Origin: UBA1858 sp965227695
GTDB taxonomy: Bacteria; Pseudomonadota; Gammaproteobacteria; UBA4575
Length of the DNA stretch: 64,000 nucleotides
Assembly: GCA_965227695.1 (NCBI GenBank)
Contig: OZ245760.1
Coordinates: 620,001-684,000, forward strand
Reading direction: 5' to 3'
Under the pieces are notes generated by a model. That model made no database searches and was not told where the DNA came from. It saw only the letters and a list, made by a program, of their open reading frames with translations. A program made the position numbers and the translations under genes. Positions 8,341 to 16,459 of the stretch are shown here, piece by piece; the stretch's first letter is position 1; each line of letters starts with the position of its first letter.

Positions 8341-10409
8341 CTGCGAGGCGGGTCTTTTAATACTTGTGTCAGGTTCTCCAGTGATTCTATTGGAGCCTGA
8401 CACTCCAACCCATGGCACAAGAAAGCACGCGTTGCACCCGCCGCTGAATTTTTGATGGCGAGGCTTTCTGGCAGATTTTGTGCATCATCCGGAATTGAAA
8501 ACACCATGCAGTCCGGCTGATATTGTTTTTGACAAGTTCTTTGCCAACTCTCTATTGTGGGCTGTATACCGCGTATAATGATTATTGTCGGGGGTTCTAT
8601 AAGTTCCTCGTAACATCGTAAAAGCGACCCATATGCCATTGGATTATTGTTTATCTGCTGCCCTGCATTATTAATGGTGCGCTCTGCGGCATCAATGTAT
8701 CGAGTCTCTGAAAGCAGGTAACCCAAGCGCAGCAGACTATAAGCTGCCACGCCATTGCCTGAGGGAGTGGCTTCATCTGAACTGATTTTGGGTCGCTGAA
8801 TGAGATTTTCGTGATCATTGGATGTAAAATAAAACCCACCGTATTGTTGATCTTCAAAATGTGCCAGTAATGTATTGGCTATTTCAATTGCAAAAAGCAG
8901 ATAACTGCTCTGCCATTGTGTCTGCAGGTATTCCAGTAAAGCATCCAGTAAAAACGCATAATCATCAAGATAGGCATTCAAATGAGCTTTACCATCTTTG
9001 TAGCTTGCATAGAGACGACCCTGATCTGTGATCATGTTGCGTCTGATAAATTCAAGTGCATCAAGTGCTGAACGGCTATACTCATCTTTGTCAAATACCC
9101 GGCTGGCGATCGACATGGACTTGATTACTAATGCATTCCAGCCTGTGAGTATTTTATCATCCCGGTCGGGTGGGGTATTGCTAGATCTATATGTAAATAA
9201 CTTGTCACGTGCGCGTTGCCAGGTTTCATTGCATGTTGCGATATCAATGCAATGCTGTCTTGAATATTCATCGAAATCCATCCATTCGTTTAAATGGTAT
9301 TTATCCTCGAAGTTAGGGCCACGCTCCAGGCCAAAACGTTGATTTACAAGGTCCAGTTCTTTTTTGTCGAGTAATGTCTTTATTTGTTCCATGTCCCAGG
9401 TATAGTACTTTCCTTCTACACCATCAAAATCAGCATCTAAAGAAGAAAAGTAACCGCCTTCTGGTGCTTGCATCTCACGTATGATCCATTCTGCTGTATC
9501 CAGCGCGGTTGATTTGAAGCGTTCCTGGCGCGAGGCAAGATAAGCCTGGGTATAGATGCTGAGTAAGAGGCCGTTGTCATAAAGCATTTTTTCAAAATGC
9601 GGTATCATCCAGTAATCATCTACTGAGTAACGATAAAAACCGCCGCTGACGTGATCAAACAATCCTCCCGCGGCCATTTTTTCCAATGTAAAAAACAGTA
9701 AATGAAATGTAATGTTGTCTTCAATTCCATGTTGTTGAGATCGATAGTAGTCTCGAAGCAGTAAATCGAGATTACCGGGATGAGGGAATTTTGGTGCCTT
9801 GCCAAATCCGCCATGCTGTCTGTCGAAAACTTCCATTAACTGATTTTTTGCCCGAAGCAGAATGTTATTTTCAAGTGTTACCGGTTCACCTGAGGATTGG
9901 TAAATGGCGTTTAACTGATTCTGCAGGGACTGGTTCTGCTCTTGGACCTGTTCGGGTTTTGTGTAATAAATTTCAGCGATATATTTAAGGAGATCCTTGA
10001 AAGCGGGTAATCCATGGCGTGCTTTTTTCGGGAAATAAGTGCCAGCAAAGAATGGAATATGGTCAGCAGGGGTCAGAAACATGGTTAGCGGCCACCCTCC
10101 ACTGCGTTGCGTCAGCACAATAAAGGAAGTCTGGTATATCTTGTCAATATCGGGTCGTTCTTCCCGGTCAACTTTGATGTTGATAAATAAGTCATTCATA
10201 ATAGAGGCTGTCTGGGCGTCCTCGAATGATTCATGTGCCATTACGTGGCACCAGTGGCAGGCAGAGTAACCAACAGATAACAATATTGGCTTGTTTTCAC
10301 GTAATGCCCGGTTCAGCGCCTGTTCTCCCCATGGATACCATTCCACGGGATTCTGAGCATGCTGTAATAAGTATGGACTGGTTTCGTGGCAGAGGTAGTT
10401 GGCTGACAT
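8337..10409 (-). CDS. DUF255 thioredoxin-like / six-hairpin glycosidase-fold protein (YyaL family)
   Basis: A 690-residue protein with an N-terminal thioredoxin-like domain bearing the motif C51-HW-C54-H, followed by a long alpha/alpha six-hairpin toroid domain (about 200-600) with MIPHFEKMLYDNG and SSLDADFDGVEGKYY. This is the widely conserved YyaL/spermatogenesis-associated 20 architecture. Its biochemical activity is not established; a thiol-disulfide role for the first domain is plausible. There is no signal peptide, so it should be cytoplasmic. It is monocistronic, divergent from lgt, and its last codons lie within a strong inverted repeat. Confidence 0.93.
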   Translation of the reverse strand: MSANYLCHETSPYLLQHAQNPVEWYPWGEQALNRALRENKPILLSVGYSACHWCHVMAHESFEDAQTASIMNDLFINIKVDREERPDIDKIYQTSFIVLTQRSGGWPLTMFLTPADHIPFFAGTYFPKKARHGLPAFKDLLKYIAEIYYTKPEQVQEQNQSLQNQLNAIYQSSGEPVTLENNILLRAKNQLMEVFDRQHGGFGKAPKFPHPGNLDLLLRDYYRSQQHGIEDNITFHLLFFTLEKMAAGGLFDHVSGGFYRYSVDDYWMIPHFEKMLYDNGLLLSIYTQAYLASRQERFKSTALDTAEWIIREMQAPEGGYFSSLDADFDGVEGKYYTWDMEQIKTLLDKKELDLVNQRFGLERGPNFEDKYHLNEWMDFDEYSRQHCIDIATCNETWQRARDKLFTYRSSNTPPDRDDKILTGWNALVIKSMSIASRVFDKDEYSRSALDALEFIRRNMITDQGRLYASYKDGKAHLNAYLDDYAFLLDALLEYLQTQWQSSYLLFAIEIANTLLAHFEDQQYGGFYFTSNDHENLIQRPKISSDEATPSGNGVAAYSLLRLGYLLSETRYIDAAERTINNAGQQINNNPMAYGSLLRCYEELIEPPTIIIIRGIQPTIESWQRTCQKQYQPDCMVFSIPDDAQNLPESLAIKNSAAGATRAFLCHGLECQAPIESLENLTQVLKDPPRS
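8366..8403. repeat. Strong inverted repeat at the tpx / DUF255 convergent junction
   Basis: The arms GTGTCAGG and CCTGACAC (8 bp, perfect) enclose a second pair, CTCCA and TGGAG, with a two-base bulge and a 10-base loop. It lies inside the final codons of the DUF255 gene, 26 bases past the tpx stop. There is no U-run on either side, so it is not a textbook intrinsic terminator. It could end or protect the tpx transcript. Confidence 0.6.
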
Positions 10410-10449
10410 GAATAAGAAAAAGTAATCACAAACAATGTATGATGCTACT

Positions 10450-10465
10450 TTATCGTAAACGATAA
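10450..10465. promoter_or_regulatory. 16-bp dyad between the DUF255 gene and lgt
   Basis: The sequence TTATCGTAAACGATAA has perfect seven-base arms (TTATCGT and ACGATAA) around a two-base centre. It lies in the 110-base divergent intergenic region, about 40 bases upstream of a weak TATACT element at 10492-10497 that could serve lgt. The symmetry suits a dimeric regulator's operator, but no regulator gene is adjacent and the binding protein is unknown. Confidence 0.35.
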
Positions 10466-10519
10466 GCTGTGTATGTAATGCCTAAGATGTATATACTCTA
10501 ACCATGTTTGTATAACGTG

Positions 10520-11314
10520 ATGTTTGTACACCCCCAGATTGATCCTGTCATATTTCAACTAGGTCCATTAGCGGTGCGCTGGTATGGATTGATGTACTTG
10601 CTCGGCTTTATTGCCTTCTGGTATCTGGGCTCGCAACGGGCAAAAAAAACAAACAGCTTTATCACTAAAGATCAGGTGAGTGATTTTTTATTTTATGCGG
10701 TTTTAGGTGTGGTGATTGGTGGTCGACTGGGCTCTGTTTTATTCTATAACCTCGATCACTTTTTGAATGATCCATTGTATCTGCTGAGAGTCTGGGAAGG
10801 GGGCATGAGTTTTCATGGCGGGCTACTTGGCGTGTTGTTTGTGATCTGGGTATACCAGCGAAAACATCGCTGGGGTTTCTTTAGACTGGCCGATTTTATT
10901 GCACCACTTGTGCCCCCTGGTCTGGGATTCGGGCGCATAGGTAATTTTATTAATGGGGAATTGTGGGGCAGACCGACGGATATGCCCTGGGGAATGGTAT
11001 TTCCTCATGTCGACCAGGTGGCACGACACCCATCACAATTATATCAGGCCGCCCTGGAGGGGTTACTATTGTTTCTCATACTATGGCTGTATTCAGCAAA
11101 GAATCGAATGACAGGTCAGGTATCCGGCTGGTTTCTGATTTTATATGGCGTGTTCCGATTTTTAGCTGAATTCACTCGTCAGCCTGATATGCATCTTGGA
11201 TTTATTGTCTTCAACTGGATGACGATGGGGCAACTGCTAAGTATTCCGATGTTCTTTGCTGGCATAATTCTACTTTGGATGAGCAAACGCGGCACTTTTG
11301 AGAGAAGTCATTAA
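10520..11314 (+). CDS. lgt: Prolipoprotein diacylglyceryl transferase Lgt
   Basis: This 264-residue inner-membrane enzyme transfers diacylglyceryl from phosphatidylglycerol to the lipobox cysteine of prolipoproteins. About seven membrane segments are visible, with the Lgt signature GFGRIGNFINGELWGR and the N-terminal VRWYGLMYL pattern. The ATG at 10520 gives an N terminus, MFVHPQIDPVIF, equivalent to that of E. coli Lgt; the frame upstream starts only at a TTG. It ends two bases before thyA. Lipoprotein substrates in this window include RlpA and the PCuAC protein. Confidence 0.96.
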   Translation: MFVHPQIDPVIFQLGPLAVRWYGLMYLLGFIAFWYLGSQRAKKTNSFITKDQVSDFLFYAVLGVVIGGRLGSVLFYNLDHFLNDPLYLLRVWEGGMSFHGGLLGVLFVIWVYQRKHRWGFFRLADFIAPLVPPGLGFGRIGNFINGELWGRPTDMPWGMVFPHVDQVARHPSQLYQAALEGLLLFLILWLYSAKNRMTGQVSGWFLILYGVFRFLAEFTRQPDMHLGFIVFNWMTMGQLLSIPMFFAGIILLWMSKRGTFERSH

Positions 11315-11315
11315 T

Positions 11316-12110
11316 ATGAAACAGTACCTGGAATTATTACATCATGTATTAACTCACGGCGTCGAACAGAGTGATCGAACAGGTACTGGCACGATCTCGA
11401 CATTTGGTTATCAGATGCGTTTTGATCTGGCGCAGGGCTTTCCATTGTTAACGACAAAAAAACTTCATATCAAATCGATTATCCATGAGTTATTGTGGTT
11501 TATTCGGGGTGAAACTAATGTCAGATCCCTGCAGGAGGTCGGGGTAAGTATTTGGGATGAGTGGTCTGACGAACAGGGAAACCTTGGTCCGATTTACGGT
11601 GCTCAGTGGCGTGCCTGGCCAACTGAACGCGGCGAAAAGATTGATCAGTTAAGCCGCCTGATTGAGCAGATAAAGAATAATCCTGCATCCCGGCGTCATA
11701 TTATCAGCGCATGGAATGTGGGAGAAATAGAAAAAATGGCATTACCGCCCTGCCATACTCTATTTCAGTTTTACGTCGCCAATGGAACACTTTCCTGTCA
11801 GCTATATCAGCGCAGCGCAGATGTGTTTCTGGGTGTCCCGTTTAACATAACTTCCTATGCATTACTGCTTATGATGGTTGCGCATGTCACTGACTTGGAG
11901 GCGGGTGAATTCATTCATACATTTGGCGATGTGCATATTTATCAAAACCATCTTGATCAGGTACGGCTACAATTGCAACGATGTCCATTACCCTTGCCAT
12001 CACTTGAAATTAAGAGGAAAGTCGATTCAATTTTTGACTTTGTTTATGAGGATTTTGAGCTAAAAAATTACCAGGCCCATCCGCACATAACTGCCCCTGT
12101 TGCAGTATGA
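11316..12110 (+). CDS. thyA: Thymidylate synthase
   Basis: A 264-residue enzyme, the same length as E. coli ThyA, that methylates dUMP to dTMP using 5,10-methylene-tetrahydrofolate. The nucleophile is C146 in ALPPCHTLFQF, and the phosphate-binding Arg is in SDRTGTGT near residue 21. The C-terminal ending ITAPVAV is also typical. The start MKQYLELL at 11316 matches the family; the longer frame would overlap lgt. It is followed after 27 bases by folA, which regenerates tetrahydrofolate from the dihydrofolate this enzyme produces. Confidence 0.98.
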   Translation: MKQYLELLHHVLTHGVEQSDRTGTGTISTFGYQMRFDLAQGFPLLTTKKLHIKSIIHELLWFIRGETNVRSLQEVGVSIWDEWSDEQGNLGPIYGAQWRAWPTERGEKIDQLSRLIEQIKNNPASRRHIISAWNVGEIEKMALPPCHTLFQFYVANGTLSCQLYQRSADVFLGVPFNITSYALLLMMVAHVTDLEAGEFIHTFGDVHIYQNHLDQVRLQLQRCPLPLPSLEIKRKVDSIFDFVYEDFELKNYQAHPHITAPVAV

Positions 12111-12137
12111 TGTTAATCATATAGTTGTGCCTGTTTC

Positions 12138-12632
12138 ATGAAGATAGCGATCATTGTTGCATTAGCCAAGAACAACATTATTGGTGCTGACAATACCATA
12201 CCCTGGTATTGTCCAGAGGACCTGAAATATTTTAAACGCACCACACTGGGCTCACCTGTGCTGATGGGACGAAAAACCTATGAGTCTTTAAAAGTAAAGC
12301 CTTTGCCAGGTCGTCATAATATTATCGTCACGAGAGGATGTCGACAGTATCAGGGTTGTCATAGTGTTGCGAGTATTGAGGAAGGGATTGCCTTGGCCGA
12401 ATCGATCACTACGGAAAAGCTGTTTATTATTGGTGGCGCTGACATATACCAGCAGTCTTTATCCCTGGCTCACCAGTTATATGTGACAGAAATAGATGTT
12501 GAGGTGGATGGTGATTGTTTCTTTCCTTCGATTGATGCATCCCAGTGGTCCCTGATCAGAACGTCAGTTTATCCTGCTGATGACAGCAATCCACACACAA
12601 TGACCTTTAAGGTTTTTTCGCGTGAGAAGTAA
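12138..12632 (+). CDS. folA: Dihydrofolate reductase
   Basis: A 164-residue NADPH-dependent enzyme reducing dihydrofolate to tetrahydrofolate. The N-terminal substrate loop reads NTIPWYCPEDLKYF, with the proton-donor acid at D28, and the cofactor-binding pattern MGRKTYESL and FIIGGADIYQ follow. A Cys-Pro replaces the common Leu-Pro in the substrate loop, a minor variation. It sits directly after thyA in the usual lgt-thyA-folA order. The stop codon abuts the stop codon of convergent apaH with no spacer. Confidence 0.96.
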   Translation: MKIAIIVALAKNNIIGADNTIPWYCPEDLKYFKRTTLGSPVLMGRKTYESLKVKPLPGRHNIIVTRGCRQYQGCHSVASIEEGIALAESITTEKLFIIGGADIYQQSLSLAHQLYVTEIDVEVDGDCFFPSIDASQWSLIRTSVYPADDSNPHTMTFKVFSREK

Positions 12633-13454
12633 TTATTTTTGTTTGTTGCATTGAATCTGATGGATAGTCACCGGGCTGACATCAATCCTTGCAGCAGTAA
12701 GTTCATTACCCCAGATGCAGCCAGTATCGAGCGCTAGAAGATTACTTTTATTTACCAGCCCAAGTGCAGACCAGTGACCAAAGATAATGTTGATATCTGC
12801 AGAATTTCTGGGTAGCTCAAACCAGGCATGTAAATGCTTTGGCTGCATCCCTAATGGACCTTTATAGTCAAAATTCATCCGACCCTGCTGATCACACATG
12901 CGCAGCCTGGTAAATGCATTGAGTATGATTCGACTCCTGTCCCTGCCGCGGAGATTTTTATCCCATTTGTCAGGTTGGTTACCGTAGGCATATTTTAAAA
13001 AATCAGCATACTGATCTGATCGCAGTTGTTGTTCTACCTCGCTGGCACATTCAAGTGCAGTTTTTAAATCCCACTCGGGTAAAAAGCCGGCATGTACCAT
13101 CACCCAGTTCAGTTCATGGCAAGCATGCAGCAGTGGTTGTTGACGAAGCCAGAAGACAATGTCTTCGGCCTGCTTACTATTGAGTATCTGATTGAGGGAG
13201 CTATTGGGTTTGCAGTTTTTTATGCCCGCATGACAGGCGATGAGGTGAATGTCATGATTGCCCAGCACGCATTTAACATTCTGTTGGGGTAACGCGCGAA
13301 TAAATTCAATTGTATCCAGTGATTGCGGTCCACGATTAACAAGGTCGCCTACAAACCAGAGTTGGTCCAGCTGGGGGCTGAACTCAATTTCAGATAGTAG
13401 CTGCTCGAGTTCGCTAAAGCACCCCTGAAGATCGCCAATTGCATATATGGCCAT
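12633..13454 (-). CDS. apaH: Bis(5'-nucleosyl)-tetraphosphatase (symmetrical) ApaH
   Basis: A 273-residue metallophosphoesterase that hydrolyses Ap4A to two ADP molecules; family members also remove Np4 caps from RNA. The calcineurin-type motifs are in order: GDLQGC (residues 7-12), GDLVNRG (about 36-42), GNHDIHL (about 65-71) and the later VMVHAGF and FGHWS histidines. Length is normal. It is the last gene of the lptD-surA-pdxA-...-rsmA-apaG-apaH row and lies 24 bases downstream of apaG. Confidence 0.97.
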   Translation of the reverse strand: MAIYAIGDLQGCFSELEQLLSEIEFSPQLDQLWFVGDLVNRGPQSLDTIEFIRALPQQNVKCVLGNHDIHLIACHAGIKNCKPNSSLNQILNSKQAEDIVFWLRQQPLLHACHELNWVMVHAGFLPEWDLKTALECASEVEQQLRSDQYADFLKYAYGNQPDKWDKNLRGRDRSRIILNAFTRLRMCDQQGRMNFDYKGPLGMQPKHLHAWFELPRNSADINIIFGHWSALGLVNKSNLLALDTGCIWGNELTAARIDVSPVTIHQIQCNKQK

Positions 13455-13478
13455 ATAGCGAGATTAGGGTTTATGCCA

Positions 13479-13862
13479 CTAATGAAGCACGCGGGGAGCA
13501 GACAGGGTGAAAAGTTCTATCTCTGCATCAAATTCAGTACCATCATCAGCCAGCATTTGATAACTTCCATGCATGGTTCCAACAGGCGTCTCCAGCATGG
13601 TACCGCTTGTATACTGAAACCCTTCACCTGGTTTCAAGTGCGGTTGTTCGCCCACCACGCCATCGCCTTTGACCTCCTGGGTTTTGCCGTTCGAATCTGT
13701 GATGATCCAGTGCCTTGTCAGTAACTGTGCCGATACATCACCATTATTTTGTATAGTGACTGTATAAGCAAAAACGTATCGATCATCATCTGAACTGGAT
13801 TGCGACTCAAGGTAGGTCGTATCTACGCTGACGGTAATATTATAAGGGGTTATTTCTTCCAT
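13479..13862 (-). CDS. apaG: ApaG family protein
   Basis: A 127-residue protein with the fibronectin-III-like ApaG fold. The family pattern is complete: VSVDTTYLESQS, YVFAYTVTIQN, LLTRHWIITDSNG, VKGDGVVGEQPHLKPGEGFQYTSG in sequence and a final SYQM. ApaG is always found beside apaH and rsmA and is implicated in magnesium and cobalt homeostasis, but its biochemical activity is not established. It lies between rsmA (57 bases upstream) and apaH (24 bases downstream) on the same strand. Confidence 0.95.
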   Translation of the reverse strand: MEEITPYNITVSVDTTYLESQSSSDDDRYVFAYTVTIQNNGDVSAQLLTRHWIITDSNGKTQEVKGDGVVGEQPHLKPGEGFQYTSGTMLETPVGTMHGSYQMLADDGTEFDAEIELFTLSAPRVLH

Positions 13863-13919
13863 CTGCTTATTATGCCGTACTTGAAAGAAAATATCTTTGA
13901 TCCAGGTGGCAAAGTTTTG

Positions 13920-14696
13920 TCAGATTTTGCCCTCTTGCATGAGCTTTGCCAGATTAATTAAATTATCCAGTGTCAGCTGCTGAGGCCGGCAGGAAGGGTC
14001 GATATTGGCTTTGCTAATGACGGATGATTCTAGAATATTTTTAAGATTGTTACGCAAGGTTTTTCTTGGTTGAGCAAAACATGCTTTGACTATCCGTCTA
14101 AAATGGTTTTCCAATAACGGAGGAACAAGTGGTTGATTTCGCGGTGTCAGCCTGATGAAAGCAGAATCAACTTTTGGCGGGGGAGAAAAACATTCCGGGG
14201 CAACGTCAATTAACTTTTGGGCCTGGCAACTTGCCTGAACCATCACCGACAGGCGGCCATAGTTACGTTCGCCGGTAGTGGCGCATATTCTATTGACTAC
14301 CTCTTTTTGCAGCATAAAGTGCATATCACGAATATTGTCAAGATGATCAAGAAGCAGGAAGATGATTGGCGTTGATATATTATAAGGCAGGTTGCCTACA
14401 ATGCGCCTTGGGGTGCGGGTATCTGAGAAGTCAAATTTCAGTACATCCAAAGCGTGAATCGTTAGCTTATTCGCCTGTTTATCAAGAATCTGCAGATGCC
14501 GGATTAAATCTCTATCCAGCTCTATCACTTCCATATGCTCGACAATATCCAGAATTGGTCTGGTTAATGCACCGGTTCCAGGGCCGATTTCCAGTATATT
14601 ATCTGATGGCAACGGGGAGATCGCCCGGACCAGGGATTGGATAATATCCGCATCCTCTAAAAAGTGCTGGCCAAATCGTTTACGTGCGCGGTGCAT
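13920..14696 (-). CDS. rsmA: 16S rRNA (adenine(1518)-N6/adenine(1519)-N6)-dimethyltransferase RsmA
   Basis: A 258-residue SAM-dependent enzyme that dimethylates two adjacent adenines in helix 45 of 16S rRNA late in 30S assembly. The N terminus RKRFGQHFLED, SAM motif I LEIGPGTGALT (about 37-47) and catalytic motif IV NLPYNIS (about 103-109) are all intact. The gene is normally directly downstream of pdxA, but here three extra genes and 261 non-coding bases separate them, so rsmA probably has its own promoter. Confidence 0.97.
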   Translation of the reverse strand: MHRARKRFGQHFLEDADIIQSLVRAISPLPSDNILEIGPGTGALTRPILDIVEHMEVIELDRDLIRHLQILDKQANKLTIHALDVLKFDFSDTRTPRRIVGNLPYNISTPIIFLLLDHLDNIRDMHFMLQKEVVNRICATTGERNYGRLSVMVQASCQAQKLIDVAPECFSPPPKVDSAFIRLTPRNQPLVPPLLENHFRRIVKACFAQPRKTLRNNLKNILESSVISKANIDPSCRPQQLTLDNLINLAKLMQEGKI

Positions 14697-14770
14697 GGGG
14701 GTTATTCAGTAGTAGCTAAAGTCACTGTGGTCCGGATTGTAACTCGTGATTGAGAAATAATAATCCGGCC

Positions 14771-14776
14771 ATTATA
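14771..14776 (-). promoter_or_regulatory. Possible -10 element upstream of rsmA
   Basis: The minus strand reads TATAAT here, about 75 bases upstream of the rsmA ATG, in a 261-base gene-free stretch. A TTGACA is also present further upstream (around 14811), but its spacing of 27 bases is too long for a standard pair. Nothing else in 14697-14957 is recognisable; the open frame there lacks support. Confidence 0.3.
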
Positions 14777-14957
14777 TGGCGAGACCATCATTGATGTGCA
14801 TAATGTCAATTGGACATTGGTTCAGGACGTGTGAAATAACCGTTTATGCCAACAGAGCACTCCGGGGCCGACAAAATTTGATTTAACCAGGGCAATCCTG
14901 TGGAGCTCCGCCCTTGTATAAAATTTAACAGGGCCAAGAAAACATACCCCGGCTTTT

Positions 14958-15479
14958 TCACATCCGGTCTTCGCTATTCGAAGCAAGCGTGGATGACATG
15001 CTGTCACCACTGACGGGGATTGCATAAGTTCCGATTAGGGTGTATTCGGGACTGTCCTCTATCTTTGTTAGCGCAAGTGTGATCACCAGCCGGGGATGAT
15101 ACAACAGCAACATCTCATGAGGTTTCAGTGACTCTGAAGTGGTTGAGTCGGTAATTAGCGCAAGGTCGATACCGAGTCCATTAGAAATCTGGACCGAGAG
15201 TTCCCGCAGTACGGTAAGCGGAGTCGCATTATCGCTGATTGTTAACTTTCCAAGGTAGGTGATGCCCACTGCCTCAGTATTTTTCAGATTTTCAATGGAG
15301 CGCAGCTTTTCCTTGAGTGGACGGATTGTGAGTGTTGCCTGCTGTTGATTTAATAGCTGAAACTCCGAAGTCGAACTCAGCGTTATTGATCTTGCGTCCA
15401 ATGCGCTGCTTTCTGCTGACACGCCAGTTATTGGCAGACAGAGTAAGGTGATCACGAGTAAAAACGCAGGCTTTGACAT
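14958..15479 (-). CDS. Exported protein of unknown function in the pdxA-rsmA gap
   Basis: I do not recognise this 173-residue protein. It has a Sec signal peptide (MSKPAFLLVITLLC..., cleavage probably after VSA at about residue 22) and no membrane segment afterwards, so it should be periplasmic. The mature part alternates short beta-like stretches, including LTIRPLKEKLRS and HPRLVITLALTKIED, with no cysteines after the signal region. I chose ATG 15479 because it gives a clean signal peptide and begins just past the stop of the PNPOx-like gene. Together with that gene and the DUF3365 lipoprotein gene it forms a three-gene insert in a normally compact operon. Confidence 0.65.
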   Translation of the reverse strand: MSKPAFLLVITLLCLPITGVSAESSALDARSITLSSTSEFQLLNQQQATLTIRPLKEKLRSIENLKNTEAVGITYLGKLTISDNATPLTVLRELSVQISNGLGIDLALITDSTTSESLKPHEMLLLYHPRLVITLALTKIEDSPEYTLIGTYAIPVSGDSMSSTLASNSEDRM

Positions 15480-15480
15480 A

Positions 15481-15858
15481 TCAAAATACTTTTTCAGCGC
15501 CATAATAGATAGACTCAATGTTAAGAACGACTGCTCCGATACCGGCAAACTTGGGGTCCAGCCACGCTTTCATATCCTGATATATTTCGCCTTCGGTATG
15601 GTATTCCAGACTACCCTTGATCTGGTAGGCTTCTCTTTCAGGCGCGATCATTAATAATGCTCCACGGCTTTGAGACTTGATGTTATTGAGTGTTTTGTGG
15701 AAAAAATTATTGGCTATCAGTATTCTTCTTTCATCCAGCATCTTGACGCATAGTACCCAAACTGAATTTGGCTCGCCTTTCGGACTCACCGTTGTGAGAA
15801 TCATGCGTGGTTCTTTATTGTTCCATGCATCCAGGAAAGCCTGTGGTAATGTACTCAT
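15481..15858 (-). CDS. Pyridoxamine 5'-phosphate oxidase-like FMN-binding protein
   Basis: This 125-residue protein has the split beta-barrel pattern of the PNPOx-like superfamily: LTTVSPKGEPNSVWV near residue 20, then RRILIANNFFHKTLNNIKS and ALLMIAPER. Such small proteins typically bind FMN or F420 and are not true pyridoxamine phosphate oxidases. The substrate is unknown. ATG 15858 is preferred since AAGGA lies seven bases before it; an in-frame ATG at 15864 would leave almost no spacing. It follows the DUF3365 gene by ten bases and precedes the exported unknown by one base, so the three are almost certainly co-transcribed. Confidence 0.8.
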   Translation of the reverse strand: MSTLPQAFLDAWNNKEPRMILTTVSPKGEPNSVWVLCVKMLDERRILIANNFFHKTLNNIKSQSRGALLMIAPEREAYQIKGSLEYHTEGEIYQDMKAWLDPKFAGIGAVVLNIESIYYGAEKVF

Positions 15859-15868
15859 TATCATGTCC

Positions 15869-16450
15869 TTAATTTTCTATTGTTCGGGAAACCGAAAAAG
15901 CGCCGCGAATTTCACCTGTCTGATAACCGGTGGCGAGATCATTTGGGTATAATTTTTCCAGTCTTCCCAATAACACGGGGTCCATGTTATTTTCATCGCC
16001 ATGACAGGCCAAGCATAAACCCTGCACGGGGATTGCGCGCATCATTCTCAGGGTGGTGCCGCTCTCTGATTTGAAAGATTCCATATGAGACAATTCAGAG
16101 GCCGGGGTCCCTTTTGCAAGTTTATCCTCGAATGACTCTAGCACCTGTCGTTCCCAGGCGTCAGGTATATTGTTCGGATTGCGCAGTTTTAAGCTTGTAC
16201 GTTTGATTGAAATATCATCACTGGCATTAAGGTCATGCGTGATTTGAGGTGCTTTCAACTGGCATATTTCAACCGCGGCGACTGGACCGCCGGATTGCAT
16301 GGCGGCACCAAGCTCCTGTTTTAGACTGCTGGCCAGAGTCTTGATCTTTACGGTGGCGTCCTGGCGGAATGTTTCAATGGCCTGTTGTGTATCTTGTGCA
16401 CAAGCGACCAACGCAGTGAAAAATGTCAATAATAAAACGAGTACTTTCAT
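15869..16450 (-). CDS. DUF3365 (Tll0287-like) haem-binding lipoprotein
   Basis: A 193-residue exported protein with a lipobox LVAC (Cys at residue 17) and one c-type haem attachment motif, CLACH, at residues 146-150. The surrounding region, KLRNPNNIPDAWE, SFKSESGTTLRMMRAIPV and the C-terminal GEIRGAFSV, is the DUF3365 fold, related to periplasmic PAS-like sensor domains. Members bind a single haem c and are proposed to sense or relay redox state. It lies nine bases after the pdxA stop, so it extends the lptD-surA-pdxA operon. Confidence 0.9.
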   Translation of the reverse strand: MKVLVLLLTFFTALVACAQDTQQAIETFRQDATVKIKTLASSLKQELGAAMQSGGPVAAVEICQLKAPQITHDLNASDDISIKRTSLKLRNPNNIPDAWERQVLESFEDKLAKGTPASELSHMESFKSESGTTLRMMRAIPVQGLCLACHGDENNMDPVLLGRLEKLYPNDLATGYQTGEIRGAFSVSRTIEN

Positions 16451-16459
16451 GGTATTGCT

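Noticed and set aside
14822..15025. 67-codon frame in the rsmA upstream gap
   Set aside because: It overlaps the end of the exported unknown gene, has no binding site and shows no typical protein composition.
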